Shown here in pieces: positions 54,035 to 63,828 of a stretch of DNA of 64,000 bases. Source of the DNA: Bradyrhizobium zhanjiangense (GTDB lineage: Bacteria > Pseudomonadota > Alphaproteobacteria > Rhizobiales > Xanthobacteraceae). The stretch lies in NCBI RefSeq assembly GCF_004114935.1, contig NZ_CP022221.1, positions 8,763,001-8,827,000 on the forward strand. Reading direction: 5' to 3'. Position 1 is the stretch's first letter, and each line of letters begins with the position of its first letter. Made by a program: the position numbers and the translations under genes. The notes beneath the pieces are model-generated. The model ran no database searches, was not told the DNA's origin, and saw only the letters and a list, made by a program, of their open reading frames with translations.

Positions 54035-54574
54035 TCACAGCAAGGCCCTCGCTGCTTTCACGGCATCATCGAATTTCTCGTCGAGCCAGGCATTGCCGCC
54101 GCGGCAGCCTGCAACGACCTGCGTGGCCCATCCGATGTAATCGGCGAGATCGTCCCGCTCCTCGGCGCTCGGGGCGGTTTGAATGCGCGCCTCTGTATTG
54201 CTGATCTTGTCGGCGATCTTGATCAGTTTTGCGTCGGGGGATTTCTTCGGCGCTTCGAGCACCTGAAGCCGCCGCCGCTCGGCCTTTGGCAGGCTCATGT
54301 CGTCGGTGCATTCCGCGATGAGGGAAGCGACACGTGCGGAAAATCTCTGCGCCAGCTCCTCGCGCGTGGTGTCGGTGTCCTCGATCACGTCATGCAGCCA
54401 GCCGGCCGCGACCAGCTCGGCATCGGCACCCTCGGTCGCGGTCGCCAGCAGGTTCGCGACCTCGGCGAGATGATTAATATAAGGCTCGTTGCCGCGCCCC
54501 TTGCGCGCCATGCCGTTGTGGCGGTGCGCAGCGAGCTCGGCAGCTTCGGAGACAAGGCGGATCGGTGTCAGCAT
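54035..54574 (-). CDS. MESH1-like (p)ppGpp hydrolase (HD domain) inside the urease operon
   Basis: A 179-residue stand-alone HD-domain protein. The pattern Y32-I-N-H35, H61-D62-V-I-E65-D66-[21 protein letters not shown] and K119-I-A-D122-K matches small alarmone hydrolases of the MESH1 type; H35, H61, D62 and D122 sit at the metal-ligand positions described for that family. It should remove the 3'-pyrophosphate of (p)ppGpp; MESH1 enzymes can also dephosphorylate NADPH. No synthetase or TGS/ACT domains are present. It lies between ureB and ureC, 34 bases from ureC. GGAG nine bases ahead of ATG 54574 fixes the start. Confidence 0.85.
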   Translation of the reverse strand: MLTPIRLVSEAAELAAHRHNGMARKGRGNEPYINHLAEVANLLATATEGADAELVAAGWLHDVIEDTDTTREELAQRFSARVASLIAECTDDMSLPKAERRRLQVLEAPKKSPDAKLIKIADKISNTEARIQTAPSAEERDDLADYIGWATQVVAGCRGGNAWLDEKFDDAVKAARALL

Positions 54575-54629
54575 GGCAAGACTCCGTTTTCGCCTCAACC
54601 CTGCCGCACCAGGCTCGTTCCTTCGGAGA

Positions 54630-54935
54630 TCACAGCTTCCCCATCACGTCGCCGCGGAAGCCATAAATGGTCTTCTTCCCGGCCATGGCGACGAGCTGGA
54701 CGTCACGGGTCTGGCCGGGCTCGAAGCGGACGGCGGTCCCGGCGGCGATGTCGAGGCGCATGCCGCGGGACTTCTTGCGGTCAAACTTCAGCGCCGGGTT
54801 GGTCTCGAAGAAATGGTAATGCGAGCCGACCTGGATCGGGCGGTCGCCGGTGTTGGCAACCGTTAGTGTCACGGTCTTGCGGCCGGCATTGAGCTCGATC
54901 TCGCCGTCCTGGATGAAGAGTTCGCCCGGGATCAT
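54630..54935 (-). CDS. ureB: Urease subunit beta
   Basis: A 101-residue structural subunit beginning [20 protein letters not shown] with [20 protein letters not shown] and TVRFEPGQ-like [14 protein letters not shown]. It forms the UreABC core. ATG 54935 follows AGGAGCG; a longer reading frame through ureA in another phase is not coding. It is 11 bases from ureA. Confidence 0.97.
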   Translation of the reverse strand: MIPGELFIQDGEIELNAGRKTVTLTVANTGDRPIQVGSHYHFFETNPALKFDRKKSRGMRLDIAAGTAVRFEPGQTRDVQLVAMAGKKTIYGFRGDVMGKL

Positions 54936-54946
54936 GGTTCTCGCTC

Positions 54947-55249
54947 CTACCTGATCGGCTCGTGCACGGTGACGAGCTTGGTGCCGTCCGGAAAGGTCGC
55001 CTCGACCTGGATGTCGTGGATCATCTCGGGGATGCCGGGCATCACTTGGTCGCGGGTCAGCACCTGCGCGCCGGATTGCATCAGCTCGGCGACGGTGCGG
55101 CCGTCGCGCGCGCCTTCGAGGATGAAGTCGGAGATGATCGCGACCGCCTCGGGATGGTTGAGCTTGACGCCGCGGTCTAGCCGACGGCGCGCCACGATGG
55201 CCGCCATCGAGATCAGAAGCTTGTCCTTTTCGCGGGGAGACAGATTCAT
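54947..55249 (-). CDS. ureA: Urease subunit gamma
   Basis: A 100-residue subunit with the standard sequence [40 protein letters not shown], and [18 protein letters not shown]. It assembles with UreB and UreC. The gene lies 37 bases after ureD and 11 before ureB, consistent with one transcript. Confidence 0.97.
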   Translation of the reverse strand: MNLSPREKDKLLISMAAIVARRRLDRGVKLNHPEAVAIISDFILEGARDGRTVAELMQSGAQVLTRDQVMPGIPEMIHDIQVEATFPDGTKLVTVHEPIR

Positions 55250-55286
55250 GCGACATCTCTTCCGTTCAACACGTCAATTCAACCAG

Positions 55287-56117
55287 TCAGTTCAGCCAGA
55301 GCCGCGGCAGGGCCGCGCCGGTGCGCGCCAGCACCGCCATCATGTCGGCGCGCAAACGCGCCGCATCTTGGGCACAGAACCGCGCCATTGCAAAGCCATT
55401 CCAGGCGGATATCCCGACCTCGCCGGCGAACGATTCCGAGGCCTCGCGAATGCGTTCGACCAACGCCTCGTCGCCGGGCACGATCAGGGCCGTGCCGATC
55501 GCGGCGCCACTCTTGGCCACGGCGGATCGCGCCAATTTTTCACCGATATGACCATCCAGCCTGACAGTCTCTGCGAACACCAGCCTGCCGCCGCGAGAGA
55601 GCCGCCAGCGATCGACGAACTCGCCCTGCTCCATCCGCTCGCCCATGGCGGTGCGACCGAACACCACGATCTCGCAGAGCAGGAGCGAAGCCGCCTCATC
55701 GAGTGCGATGTCGAAACGGCGATGGACACGGGCGCGGTCAAACAGGATCGTTTCCTGGGGCAGCCAGGACAGATGCGCACCTGCGCCGACCCTCAGCGCG
55801 ATATTGAGCTCGGCCGCCGTGTCCTGCGCACGATAGACCTTTTCTGCGGCCGCCGTCGTCAGCGTCAGCCGCGCAGCGTCAGCGGCCGTGATCTCAATGT
55901 CGAAGCGATCGCCGCCGGCGACCCCGCCAGCCGTGTTGACGAACACGCCGGAGAGCCCCTCGCCTTCCGGCGAGGGAAAGCGCACGCGCAGGGAGCCGGA
56001 TTCATGCAAGGTCCCGCGCCGCGTCACGCCATCGCGTGCATGGACGTCGAAGCGCACCGCGCCGCGGGCGCGGTTGGCCTCGAAAACCGTTGCTGTGACC
56101 GAAACGTCGCTGCGCAT
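55287..56117 (-). CDS. ureD: Urease accessory protein UreD
   Basis: A 276-residue beta-rich protein (also UreH) that binds apo-urease and channels nickel from UreG. Family segments are NTAGGVAGGDRFDIEI, TTAAAEKVYRA, LSWLPQETILFDRARVHRR and GRTAMGE. The start is ATG 56117. It follows urtE by 31 bases, joining the urea transporter and the urease genes. Confidence 0.95.
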   Translation of the reverse strand: MRSDVSVTATVFEANRARGAVRFDVHARDGVTRRGTLHESGSLRVRFPSPEGEGLSGVFVNTAGGVAGGDRFDIEITAADAARLTLTTAAAEKVYRAQDTAAELNIALRVGAGAHLSWLPQETILFDRARVHRRFDIALDEAASLLLCEIVVFGRTAMGERMEQGEFVDRWRLSRGGRLVFAETVRLDGHIGEKLARSAVAKSGAAIGTALIVPGDEALVERIREASESFAGEVGISAWNGFAMARFCAQDAARLRADMMAVLARTGAALPRLWLN

Positions 56118-56148
56118 CCGCCTCCCCAGCCGGTCGCGGCAGAATGGC

Positions 56149-56844
56149 TTACAGCGCCATCTGGCGGCTGATTTCGCTCGCGTCGAGATTGGAGCGGTCG
56201 CAGGTGAACTTCACCGCGCCGCGATCCATCACCGCGAAACTGTCGCCGAGTTCGCAGGCAAAGTCGAGATATTGTTCGACCAGGACGATCGCGATGTTGC
56301 CTAGGTTGCGCAAGTAGGAGATGGCGCGGCCGATGTCCTTGATGATCGAGGGCTGGATGCCCTCGGTCGGCTCGTCGAGCAGCAGCAGCTTTGGTCGCAT
56401 CACCAGCGCGCGCCCAATCGCGAGCTGCTGCTGCTGGCCGCCGGAGAGGTCGCCACCGCGCCGGCCGAGCATGGATTGCAGCACGGGGAAGAGCGAGAAT
56501 ACGTCGTCCGGAATGTGCTTGTCCTCGCGCCTGAGCGGGCCGAAGCCGGTCTTGAGGTTCTCCTCGACCGTGAGCAGCGGAAAGATCTCGCGGCCCTGCG
56601 GCACGAAGCCGATGCCTTTGCGCGCCCGCTCATAGGGCTTCAGGCCCGTGATATCGCTGCCGTCGAGCACGATCGCGCCCGAGGAGATCGGATATTGCCC
56701 GACCATGGCGCGCAAGAGCGAGGTCTTGCCGACGCCGTTGCGCCCGAGCACGCAAGTCACCTTGCCCGGCTCGGCCGAGATCGAGACGCCGCGCAGCGCT
56801 TGGGCAGCGCCGTAGAATAGGTTGATGTCCTTGACCTCAAGCAT
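56149..56844 (-). CDS. urtE: Urea ABC transporter ATP-binding protein UrtE
   Basis: A 231-residue LivF-type ATPase with Walker A GRNGVGKTSLL, signature LSGGQQQQLAIGRAL, Walker B LLLLDEPTEGIQPSII. The QPSII segment following the Walker B is a UrtE mark. It powers urea import with UrtD. Three bases separate it from urtD. Confidence 0.96.
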   Translation of the reverse strand: MLEVKDINLFYGAAQALRGVSISAEPGKVTCVLGRNGVGKTSLLRAMVGQYPISSGAIVLDGSDITGLKPYERARKGIGFVPQGREIFPLLTVEENLKTGFGPLRREDKHIPDDVFSLFPVLQSMLGRRGGDLSGGQQQQLAIGRALVMRPKLLLLDEPTEGIQPSIIKDIGRAISYLRNLGNIAIVLVEQYLDFACELGDSFAVMDRGAVKFTCDRSNLDASEISRQMAL

Positions 56845-56847
56845 CGC

Positions 56848-57609
56848 TCAGCGTCCCAGATAGACTTCGATGACCCGCTCGTTCGACGAGACCTGGTCGA
56901 TGGTGCCTTCCGCCAGCACGGTGCCTTCATGCAGGCAGGTGACCTTGACGCCGAGCTCGCGCACAAAGGTCATGTCGTGCTCAACGACCATCACGGTGTG
57001 GGTCTTGTTGATCTCTTTGAGCAGCTCGGCGGTGAGATGCGTCTCGACGTCGGTCATCCCTGCGACCGGCTCGTCGACGAGGAGCAGCTTCGGATCCTGC
57101 GCCAGCAGCATGCCGATCTCGAGCCACTGCTTCTGACCGTGGCTGAGGCTGCCGGCGAGGCGGTTGCGGGCCTCGGTGAGGCGGATCGTCTCCAGCACCT
57201 TGTCGATGCGCTCGGATTCCGCCTTGCTGCCGCGCCAGAACAGCGTGCCGCGAACCGAATGATCGACGTTGAGCGCGAGCAGGAGATTGTCCTGCACGCT
57301 CTGGCTCTCGAACACGGTCGGCTTCTGGAACTTGCGGCCGATGCCGAGCTCGGCGATGCGGGTCTCGTCGAGCCGCGTCAGATCGGTGACGCCGTCGAAC
57401 AGCACGGTGCCCTCGTCCGGCTTGGTCTTGCCGGTGATGATGTCCATCATCGTGGTCTTGCCGGCGCCGTTCGGACCGATGATGGCGCGCATCTCGCCGG
57501 GCTCGAGCGTCAGCGACAAATTGTTGATGGCGTGGAAGCCATCGAACGAGACGTGCACGCCGTCCAGGTAAAGCATTGCGGAGGTTGCGCGGGTGTCCAT
57601 GACGTTCAT
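56848..57609 (-). CDS. urtD: Urea ABC transporter ATP-binding protein UrtD
   Basis: A 253-residue LivG-type ATPase: Walker A GPNGAGKTTMMDIITGKT, LSHGQKQWLEIGMLLAQDP as signature, Walker B LLLVDEPVAGMT. The signature LSHGQ and the FWRGSKAES insert are usual in UrtD. ATG 57609 is preceded by GGAG and follows urtC by four bases. Confidence 0.96.
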   Translation of the reverse strand: MNVMDTRATSAMLYLDGVHVSFDGFHAINNLSLTLEPGEMRAIIGPNGAGKTTMMDIITGKTKPDEGTVLFDGVTDLTRLDETRIAELGIGRKFQKPTVFESQSVQDNLLLALNVDHSVRGTLFWRGSKAESERIDKVLETIRLTEARNRLAGSLSHGQKQWLEIGMLLAQDPKLLLVDEPVAGMTDVETHLTAELLKEINKTHTVMVVEHDMTFVRELGVKVTCLHEGTVLAEGTIDQVSSNERVIEVYLGR

Positions 57610-57613
57610 CGCC

Positions 57614-58783
57614 CTACTCCGCCATCTTGGGTTCGGTGACGCCGTCTTCGGCCGCAGCGCTCGCAATGGCTGCAGCGGTGCGCTTTTCCCTCGAGGAGTC
57701 CCACCAGGCATTGAAGGTGCCGACGATGCCCTTGGGCAGCAGTAGCGTCACCAGGATGAACAGCGCGCCCAGCATGAACAGCCAGTACGGCGCCAGCACG
57801 CCGGAGGTGAAGAAGGTCTTGGCGTAATTGACGACGATGGCGCCGAGCGCAGCACCGACCAGCGTGCCGCGGCCGCCGACCGCGACCCAGATCACCGCCT
57901 CGATCGAATTGCCGGGCGCGAATTCGGATGGATTGATGATGCCGACCTGAGGCACGTAGAGCGCGCCGGCGACGCCGGCCATGCAGGCCGACACCGTGAA
58001 CACGAACAGCTTGTAGGATTCGACGCGGTAGCCGAGGAAGCGCGTGCGCGATTCCGCATCGCGCACCGCGATCAGCACCTTGCCGAGCTTGGAGGAGACA
58101 ATGGCGCGGCAGATCAGGAAACCTGCAATCAGCGCAAGACAGCTCAGCGCGAACAATGCGGCACGCGTGCCCTCCGCCTGCACGTTGAAGCCGAGGATGT
58201 CCTTGAAGTCGGTCAGGCCATTGTTGCCGCCAAAGCCGAAATCATTACGGAAGAAGGCGAGCAACAGTGCATAGGTCATCGCCTGCGTGATGATCGACAG
58301 ATACACGCCGGTGACGCGGGAGCGGAAGGCGAGCCAGCCGAAGCAAAACGCGAGCAGGCCCGGCACGACCAGCACCATCAGGGCCGCAAACCAGAACATG
58401 TCGAAGCCGTACCAGTACCAGGGCAGCTTCTGCCAATTCAGGAATACCATGAAGTCCGGCAGGATCGGGTTGCCGTAGACGCCACGGGTGCCGATCTGCC
58501 GCATCAGGTACATGCCCATGGCGTAGCCGCCGAGCGCGAAGAACGCACCGTGGCCGAGCGAGAGGATGCCGCAATAGCCCCAGATCAGGTCGATCGCGAG
58601 CGCGAGGATGGCGTAGCAGACATATTTACCCCAGAGCGCGACGAGATAGGTCGGCACCTGCAGGAACGAGCCCGCGGGCAGCAGCAGGTTGGAGAGCGGG
58701 ATGAGGATGCCGCAGGCTGCGACGACAGCAAGGAAGATCGTCGCACTGCGGTCCAGCGAGCGCGTCAGCATGTGAGGAGTCAT
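57614..58783 (-). CDS. urtC: Urea ABC transporter permease UrtC
   Basis: A 389-residue LivM-type permease with about eight to ten helices (GYCGILSLGHGAFFALGGYAMG... read in two parts, SFRSRVTGVYLSIITQAMTYA as FRSRVTGVYLSIITQAMTYA). The insert NGLTDFKDILGF and the VAVGGRGTLVGAALGAIVVNY loop are typical. It forms the pore with UrtB. It overlaps urtB by four bases. Confidence 0.95.
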   Translation of the reverse strand: MTPHMLTRSLDRSATIFLAVVAACGILIPLSNLLLPAGSFLQVPTYLVALWGKYVCYAILALAIDLIWGYCGILSLGHGAFFALGGYAMGMYLMRQIGTRGVYGNPILPDFMVFLNWQKLPWYWYGFDMFWFAALMVLVVPGLLAFCFGWLAFRSRVTGVYLSIITQAMTYALLLAFFRNDFGFGGNNGLTDFKDILGFNVQAEGTRAALFALSCLALIAGFLICRAIVSSKLGKVLIAVRDAESRTRFLGYRVESYKLFVFTVSACMAGVAGALYVPQVGIINPSEFAPGNSIEAVIWVAVGGRGTLVGAALGAIVVNYAKTFFTSGVLAPYWLFMLGALFILVTLLLPKGIVGTFNAWWDSSREKRTAAAIASAAAEDGVTEPKMAE

Positions 58784-60387
58784 GCTTCCACCGCACGGCC
58801 CTTGAGCGCGAACAGGCCGCGCGGCCGCTTTTGAATGAACAGGATGATGAGAACCAGGATGGCAATCTTGCCGAGCACGGCGCCGGCGACCGGCTCCAGG
58901 AACTTGTTGGCGATGCCGAGCGTGAAGGCGCCGACCAGGGTGCCCCAGAGATTGCCGACGCCGCCGAACACCACGACCATAAAGCTGTCGATGATGTAGC
59001 TCTGGCCGAGATTGGGGCTGACATTGTCGATCTGCGACAGCGCCACGCCCGCAATGCCGGCAATGCCCGAGCCGAGCCCGAAAGTGAGCGCGTCGACGCG
59101 CGAGGTCGCAATACCCATCGAAGCCGCCATGCGGCGGTTTTGCGTCACCGCGCGCATCTCGAGGCCGAGCGCGGTATAGCGCAGCATCGCGAGCAGGATC
59201 GCGAACACGGCGAGCGTGAAGCAGAGGATCCAGAGCCGGTTATAGGTGATGGTGATCTGGCCGAGCTCGAACGCGCCGCTCATCCAGGAGGGGTTGCCGA
59301 CCTCGCGGTTGGTCGGGCCGAACATGGTGCGCACCGCCTGTTGCAGCACCAGCGACAGGCCCCAGGTCGCCAGCAGCGTCTCCAGCGGACGGCCGTAGAG
59401 GAAGCGGATGATGCTGCGCTCGATCAGGACGCCGATGGCACCGGCGACGAGGAAGGCGAGCGGCACCGCGATCAAGAGCGAATAGTCGAACAGGCCGGGA
59501 TAGCGGGTGCGGATCACCTCCTGCACCACGAAGGTGGTGTAGGCCCCGATCATCACCATCTCGCCATGGGCCATGTTGATCACGCCCATCACGCCGAAGG
59601 TGATGGCGAGGCCGATCGCCGCGAGCAGCAGCACCGAGCCGAGCGAGAGGCCATACCAGGCATTCTGCACCATGGACCAGACCGCAAGCGAGTTCTGGAT
59701 CGAGCCGATCGCGCTCGCGGCAGCCTTGCTCACCGAGGCCGGCTGGTCGCCCATGCCGGTGAGCAGCGCCAGCGCCTCCTGGTCGCCGCGCGCCTTGAGG
59801 GTGGCAACGGCCTCCAGCTTCTCGACCTCGGTGGCGTCCGACTTGAACAGCAGGATGGCCGCGCGGGCTTCGCCGAGCGCGGTCTTGACGGATCTGTTGC
59901 CTTCCTTGGCCAGCGCGGCCTCGACCGCCTCGAGCGCGGCCTCCTCATGCGACTTGAACACCGACTGTGCGGCCTGGAGGCGCGTCGACAGATCGGGCGA
60001 CTGAAGCGTCAGGCTGCCGAGCGCGGCGTCCACGCTGCGGCGCAGGCGGTTGTTGAGGCGAACCGCGCTCGCGCTGTCGGGAACGCTGGCCACGGACTGG
60101 CCTGTTGCGGCGTCGATCGACTTGCCGTCGGTGCCGGTGACGTAAACCTTCTTGCTATCCGGATCGGCCATGAGGCGGCCGTCCTGCAGCGCGCTGATGA
60201 TCGGGAATGCCAGCGCATTGCCGCTGCTCGCGACCGCACCAATCGCCTCCTCCGTGTCGGAAAAATCGTCATTGGCGAATTTGGCGACCGCATCCTCGAA
60301 CGGACCGGCGAAGGCCGGCAGCGCGAACGCGATCAGAAACAGCGAAAGCACAAGCGAGCAGAGACGGGCAGACAAATGGGCTGGCAC
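58780..60387 (-). CDS. urtB: Urea ABC transporter permease UrtB, long form
   Basis: A 535-residue protein. A signal sequence (~1-27, ALPAFA) and a ~210-residue helical extracytoplasmic region precede a LivH-type permease domain (from ~238: WYGLSLGSVLLLAAIGLAIT, NMAHGEMVMIGAYTTFV, FMVVVFGGVGNLWGTLVGA). The long N-terminal region is a known feature of one UrtB class; its purpose is unclear, perhaps capture of urea or docking of UrtA. The start is GTG 60387. It lies 84 bases after urtA. Confidence 0.95.
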   Translation of the reverse strand: MPAHLSARLCSLVLSLFLIAFALPAFAGPFEDAVAKFANDDFSDTEEAIGAVASSGNALAFPIISALQDGRLMADPDSKKVYVTGTDGKSIDAATGQSVASVPDSASAVRLNNRLRRSVDAALGSLTLQSPDLSTRLQAAQSVFKSHEEAALEAVEAALAKEGNRSVKTALGEARAAILLFKSDATEVEKLEAVATLKARGDQEALALLTGMGDQPASVSKAAASAIGSIQNSLAVWSMVQNAWYGLSLGSVLLLAAIGLAITFGVMGVINMAHGEMVMIGAYTTFVVQEVIRTRYPGLFDYSLLIAVPLAFLVAGAIGVLIERSIIRFLYGRPLETLLATWGLSLVLQQAVRTMFGPTNREVGNPSWMSGAFELGQITITYNRLWILCFTLAVFAILLAMLRYTALGLEMRAVTQNRRMAASMGIATSRVDALTFGLGSGIAGIAGVALSQIDNVSPNLGQSYIIDSFMVVVFGGVGNLWGTLVGAFTLGIANKFLEPVAGAVLGKIAILVLIILFIQKRPRGLFALKGRAVEA

Positions 60388-60471
60388 TGTGAATGACCCC
60401 GGCAGAAATGGTTGGAGAAGGCGGCGGGATCGCCGCCCTCTCCGATCGTGTCATGGAGCGTCAGGTCGGGA

Positions 60472-61800
60472 TTAGGAGCCCGAACCGAGGCACTTGTTGG
60501 TCTTGGTGTTGAAGTTGCCGCACTTCTTGCCGACCCAGTCGCCGATCAGGTCTTTGGAGCCGTCCAGCTCCTTCGACCAGGCATCGCCAGCAACGAGGCC
60601 CGGGGTCTTCCAGACCACGTCGAACTGGCCATTGCCCTTGATCTCGCCGATGAACACCGGCTTGGTGATGTGGTGGTTCGGCAGCATCTTCGACACGCCG
60701 CCGGTCAGGTTCGGCGCCTCGATGCCGGGAAGCGCGTCGATCACCTTGTCCGGATCGGTCGACTTCACCTTCTCGACTGCCTTCACCCACATGTTGAAGC
60801 CGATCACGTGCGCCTCCATCGGGTCGTTGGTCACGCGCTTCGGGTTCTTGGTATAGGCCTGCCAGTCCTTGATGAACTTCTCGTTCGATCCGTCCTTGGT
60901 CTTGATCGACTCGAAGTAGTTCCAGGCGGCGAGATGGCCGACCAGCGGCTTGGTGTCGATACCGGCGAGCTCTTCCTCACCCACCGAGAAAGCGACCACC
61001 GGGATGTCCTTGGCCTTGATGCCCTGGTTGCCGAGCTCCTTGTAGAAGGGAACGTTGGCATCGCCGTTGATGGTGGAGACCACTGCGGTCTTCTTGCCGG
61101 CCGAGCCGAACTTCTTGATGTCGGCCACGATCGTCTGCCAGTCGGAATGACCGAACGGCGTGTAGTTGATCATGATGTCTTCCTGGGCGACACCCTTGGA
61201 CTTCAGATAGGCTTCCAGGATCTTATTGGTGGTGCGCGGATAGACGTAGTCGGTGCCCGCGAGCACCCAGCGCTTCACCTTCTCTTCCTTCATCAGATAG
61301 TCGACGGCGGGAATCGCCTGCTGGTTCGGCGCAGCACCCGTGTAGAACACGTTGCGCTCGCTCTCCTCGCCCTCGTACTGCACGGGGTAGAACAGGATGT
61401 TGTTCAGCTCCTTGAAGACCGGGAGCACCGACTTGCGCGACACCGAGGTCCAGCAGCCGAACACGACCGAGACCTTGTCCTTGGTGATCAGCTCGCGCGC
61501 CTTCTCGGCGAACAGCGGCCAGTTGGAAGCGGGGTCGACGACGACGGCTTCGAGCTTCTTGCCGAGCACGCCGCCCTTCTTGTTCTGCTCGTCGATCAGG
61601 AAGAGGATGGTGTCCTTCAGCGTGGTTTCGCTGATGGCCATGGTGCCGGAAAGGGAGTGAAGCACGCCGACCTTGATGGTGTCGTCCGCGGCCTTGGCGC
61701 CAGTCAATGAAGCCAGACCGAGCATCAGTCCGGCGGTCGCGGCGAGGACGCCGCGGCGGCTAAATGACGCCGCTATATCGTGAGTGGATTTGCTAAGCAT
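60472..61800 (-). CDS. urtA: Urea ABC transporter substrate-binding protein UrtA
   Basis: A 442-residue periplasmic protein of the LivJ/amide-binding type. An N-terminal SRRGVLAATAGLMLGLAS signal with an Arg-Arg pair suggests Tat export, with cleavage near AKAADD. Family segments are GVLHSLSGTMAISETTLKD, FGCWTSVSRKSVLPVFKEL and NNILFYPVQYEGEESERNVF. It binds urea for UrtBCDE. ATG 61800 lies 10 bases after GGGAGAT. A sigma-54 promoter starts about 75 bases upstream, and this is the first gene of the array. Confidence 0.96.
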   Translation of the reverse strand: MLSKSTHDIAASFSRRGVLAATAGLMLGLASLTGAKAADDTIKVGVLHSLSGTMAISETTLKDTILFLIDEQNKKGGVLGKKLEAVVVDPASNWPLFAEKARELITKDKVSVVFGCWTSVSRKSVLPVFKELNNILFYPVQYEGEESERNVFYTGAAPNQQAIPAVDYLMKEEKVKRWVLAGTDYVYPRTTNKILEAYLKSKGVAQEDIMINYTPFGHSDWQTIVADIKKFGSAGKKTAVVSTINGDANVPFYKELGNQGIKAKDIPVVAFSVGEEELAGIDTKPLVGHLAAWNYFESIKTKDGSNEKFIKDWQAYTKNPKRVTNDPMEAHVIGFNMWVKAVEKVKSTDPDKVIDALPGIEAPNLTGGVSKMLPNHHITKPVFIGEIKGNGQFDVVWKTPGLVAGDAWSKELDGSKDLIGDWVGKKCGNFNTKTNKCLGSGS

Positions 61801-61874
61801 GAGTGTATCATCTCCCTGACGCAGACGTGAAAACGCTGCGAAACGGCCCCACGGCCGCCTGCGATTAACGGATT

Positions 61875-61890
61875 CGCAAGAACCATGCCA
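61875..61890 (-). promoter_or_regulatory. Sigma-54 (-24/-12) promoter of urtA
   Basis: On the reverse strand the sequence TGGCATGGTTCTTGCG has GG and GC exactly ten bases apart and matches the RpoN consensus TGGCACG-N4-TTGC with one change (C to T). Transcription would start near 61863, giving a leader of about 63 bases before urtA. This is expected for nitrogen-controlled urea uptake and would carry through the urease genes. Confidence 0.78.
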
Positions 61891-62024
61891 TGGACTAAGC
61901 ACCTCTCAAGCTATTGAATTTACTTATAAAACGACCTGAATTCCAAGTTCAGCCGCAGTCTTTCCGCCTAAACCCTGGGCAACTGAAATGTATGCGAAAG
62001 CGGCAGGCAGTCTATTTTTTATGC

Positions 62025-62067
62025 AAATTTCCAATTCTGGCTAAATTTCCGGCATAAATATTTATGC
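62025..62067. promoter_or_regulatory. Palindrome and direct repeats upstream of the urtA promoter
   Basis: GCATAAATATTTATGC (62052-62067) is a perfect 16-bp palindrome. AAATTTCC occurs at 62025-62032 and again at 62043-62050, 18 bases apart. The AT-rich cluster lies about 160 bases upstream of the -24 box, the usual distance for an enhancer-binding protein site. It does not match the NtrC consensus well, so the bound factor is unknown. Confidence 0.45.
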
Positions 62068-62168
62068 ACCGCAACCGCCGTTTGAGGCGAGCTTGCCTTG
62101 AAAGCGCCCCTACGATGTTCCATATGAACGCCCGAGACTGCTTGCAAATCAAGCCGTCGTTGCGAGCT

Positions 62169-62183
62169 GCGTGTTCTTAAGCC
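62169..62183 (+). other. Small hairpin in the leader of the DEAD-box helicase gene
   Basis: AGCCCC-TAC-GGGGCT in the ~250-base region upstream of the helicase, followed by CTGGCTTGCCCC. Long leaders are common for DEAD-box helicase genes induced by cold; this hairpin may be part of such a leader, but there is no T-run and no proof. The remainder of the 500-base gap 61801-62303 holds only the urtA promoter and the palindrome listed separately. Confidence 0.35.
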
Positions 62184-62303
62184 CCTACGGGGCTCTGGCT
62201 TGCCCCATATCTCCCAAGCCCATCCGACACCCCAAACACGCAGGTGTCTTCTCGACACCCTATGCGCGCGCCGCGCCGAATGCGCCGGGCGCCCGCTTTT
62301 GAC

Positions 62304-63803
<1,500 letters not shown>

Positions 63804-63828
63804 TCGTCCACGACCTGGAGACAACCAC

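Noticed and set aside
52408..54204. A 598-codon frame antisense to ureC
   Set aside because: ureC has every active-site residue; the antisense frame has no recognisable content.
62064..62080. TGCACC near the urtA upstream palindrome as an NtrC site
   Set aside because: Only one half of the TGCAC-N-GTGCA consensus is present; the second half-site does not match.
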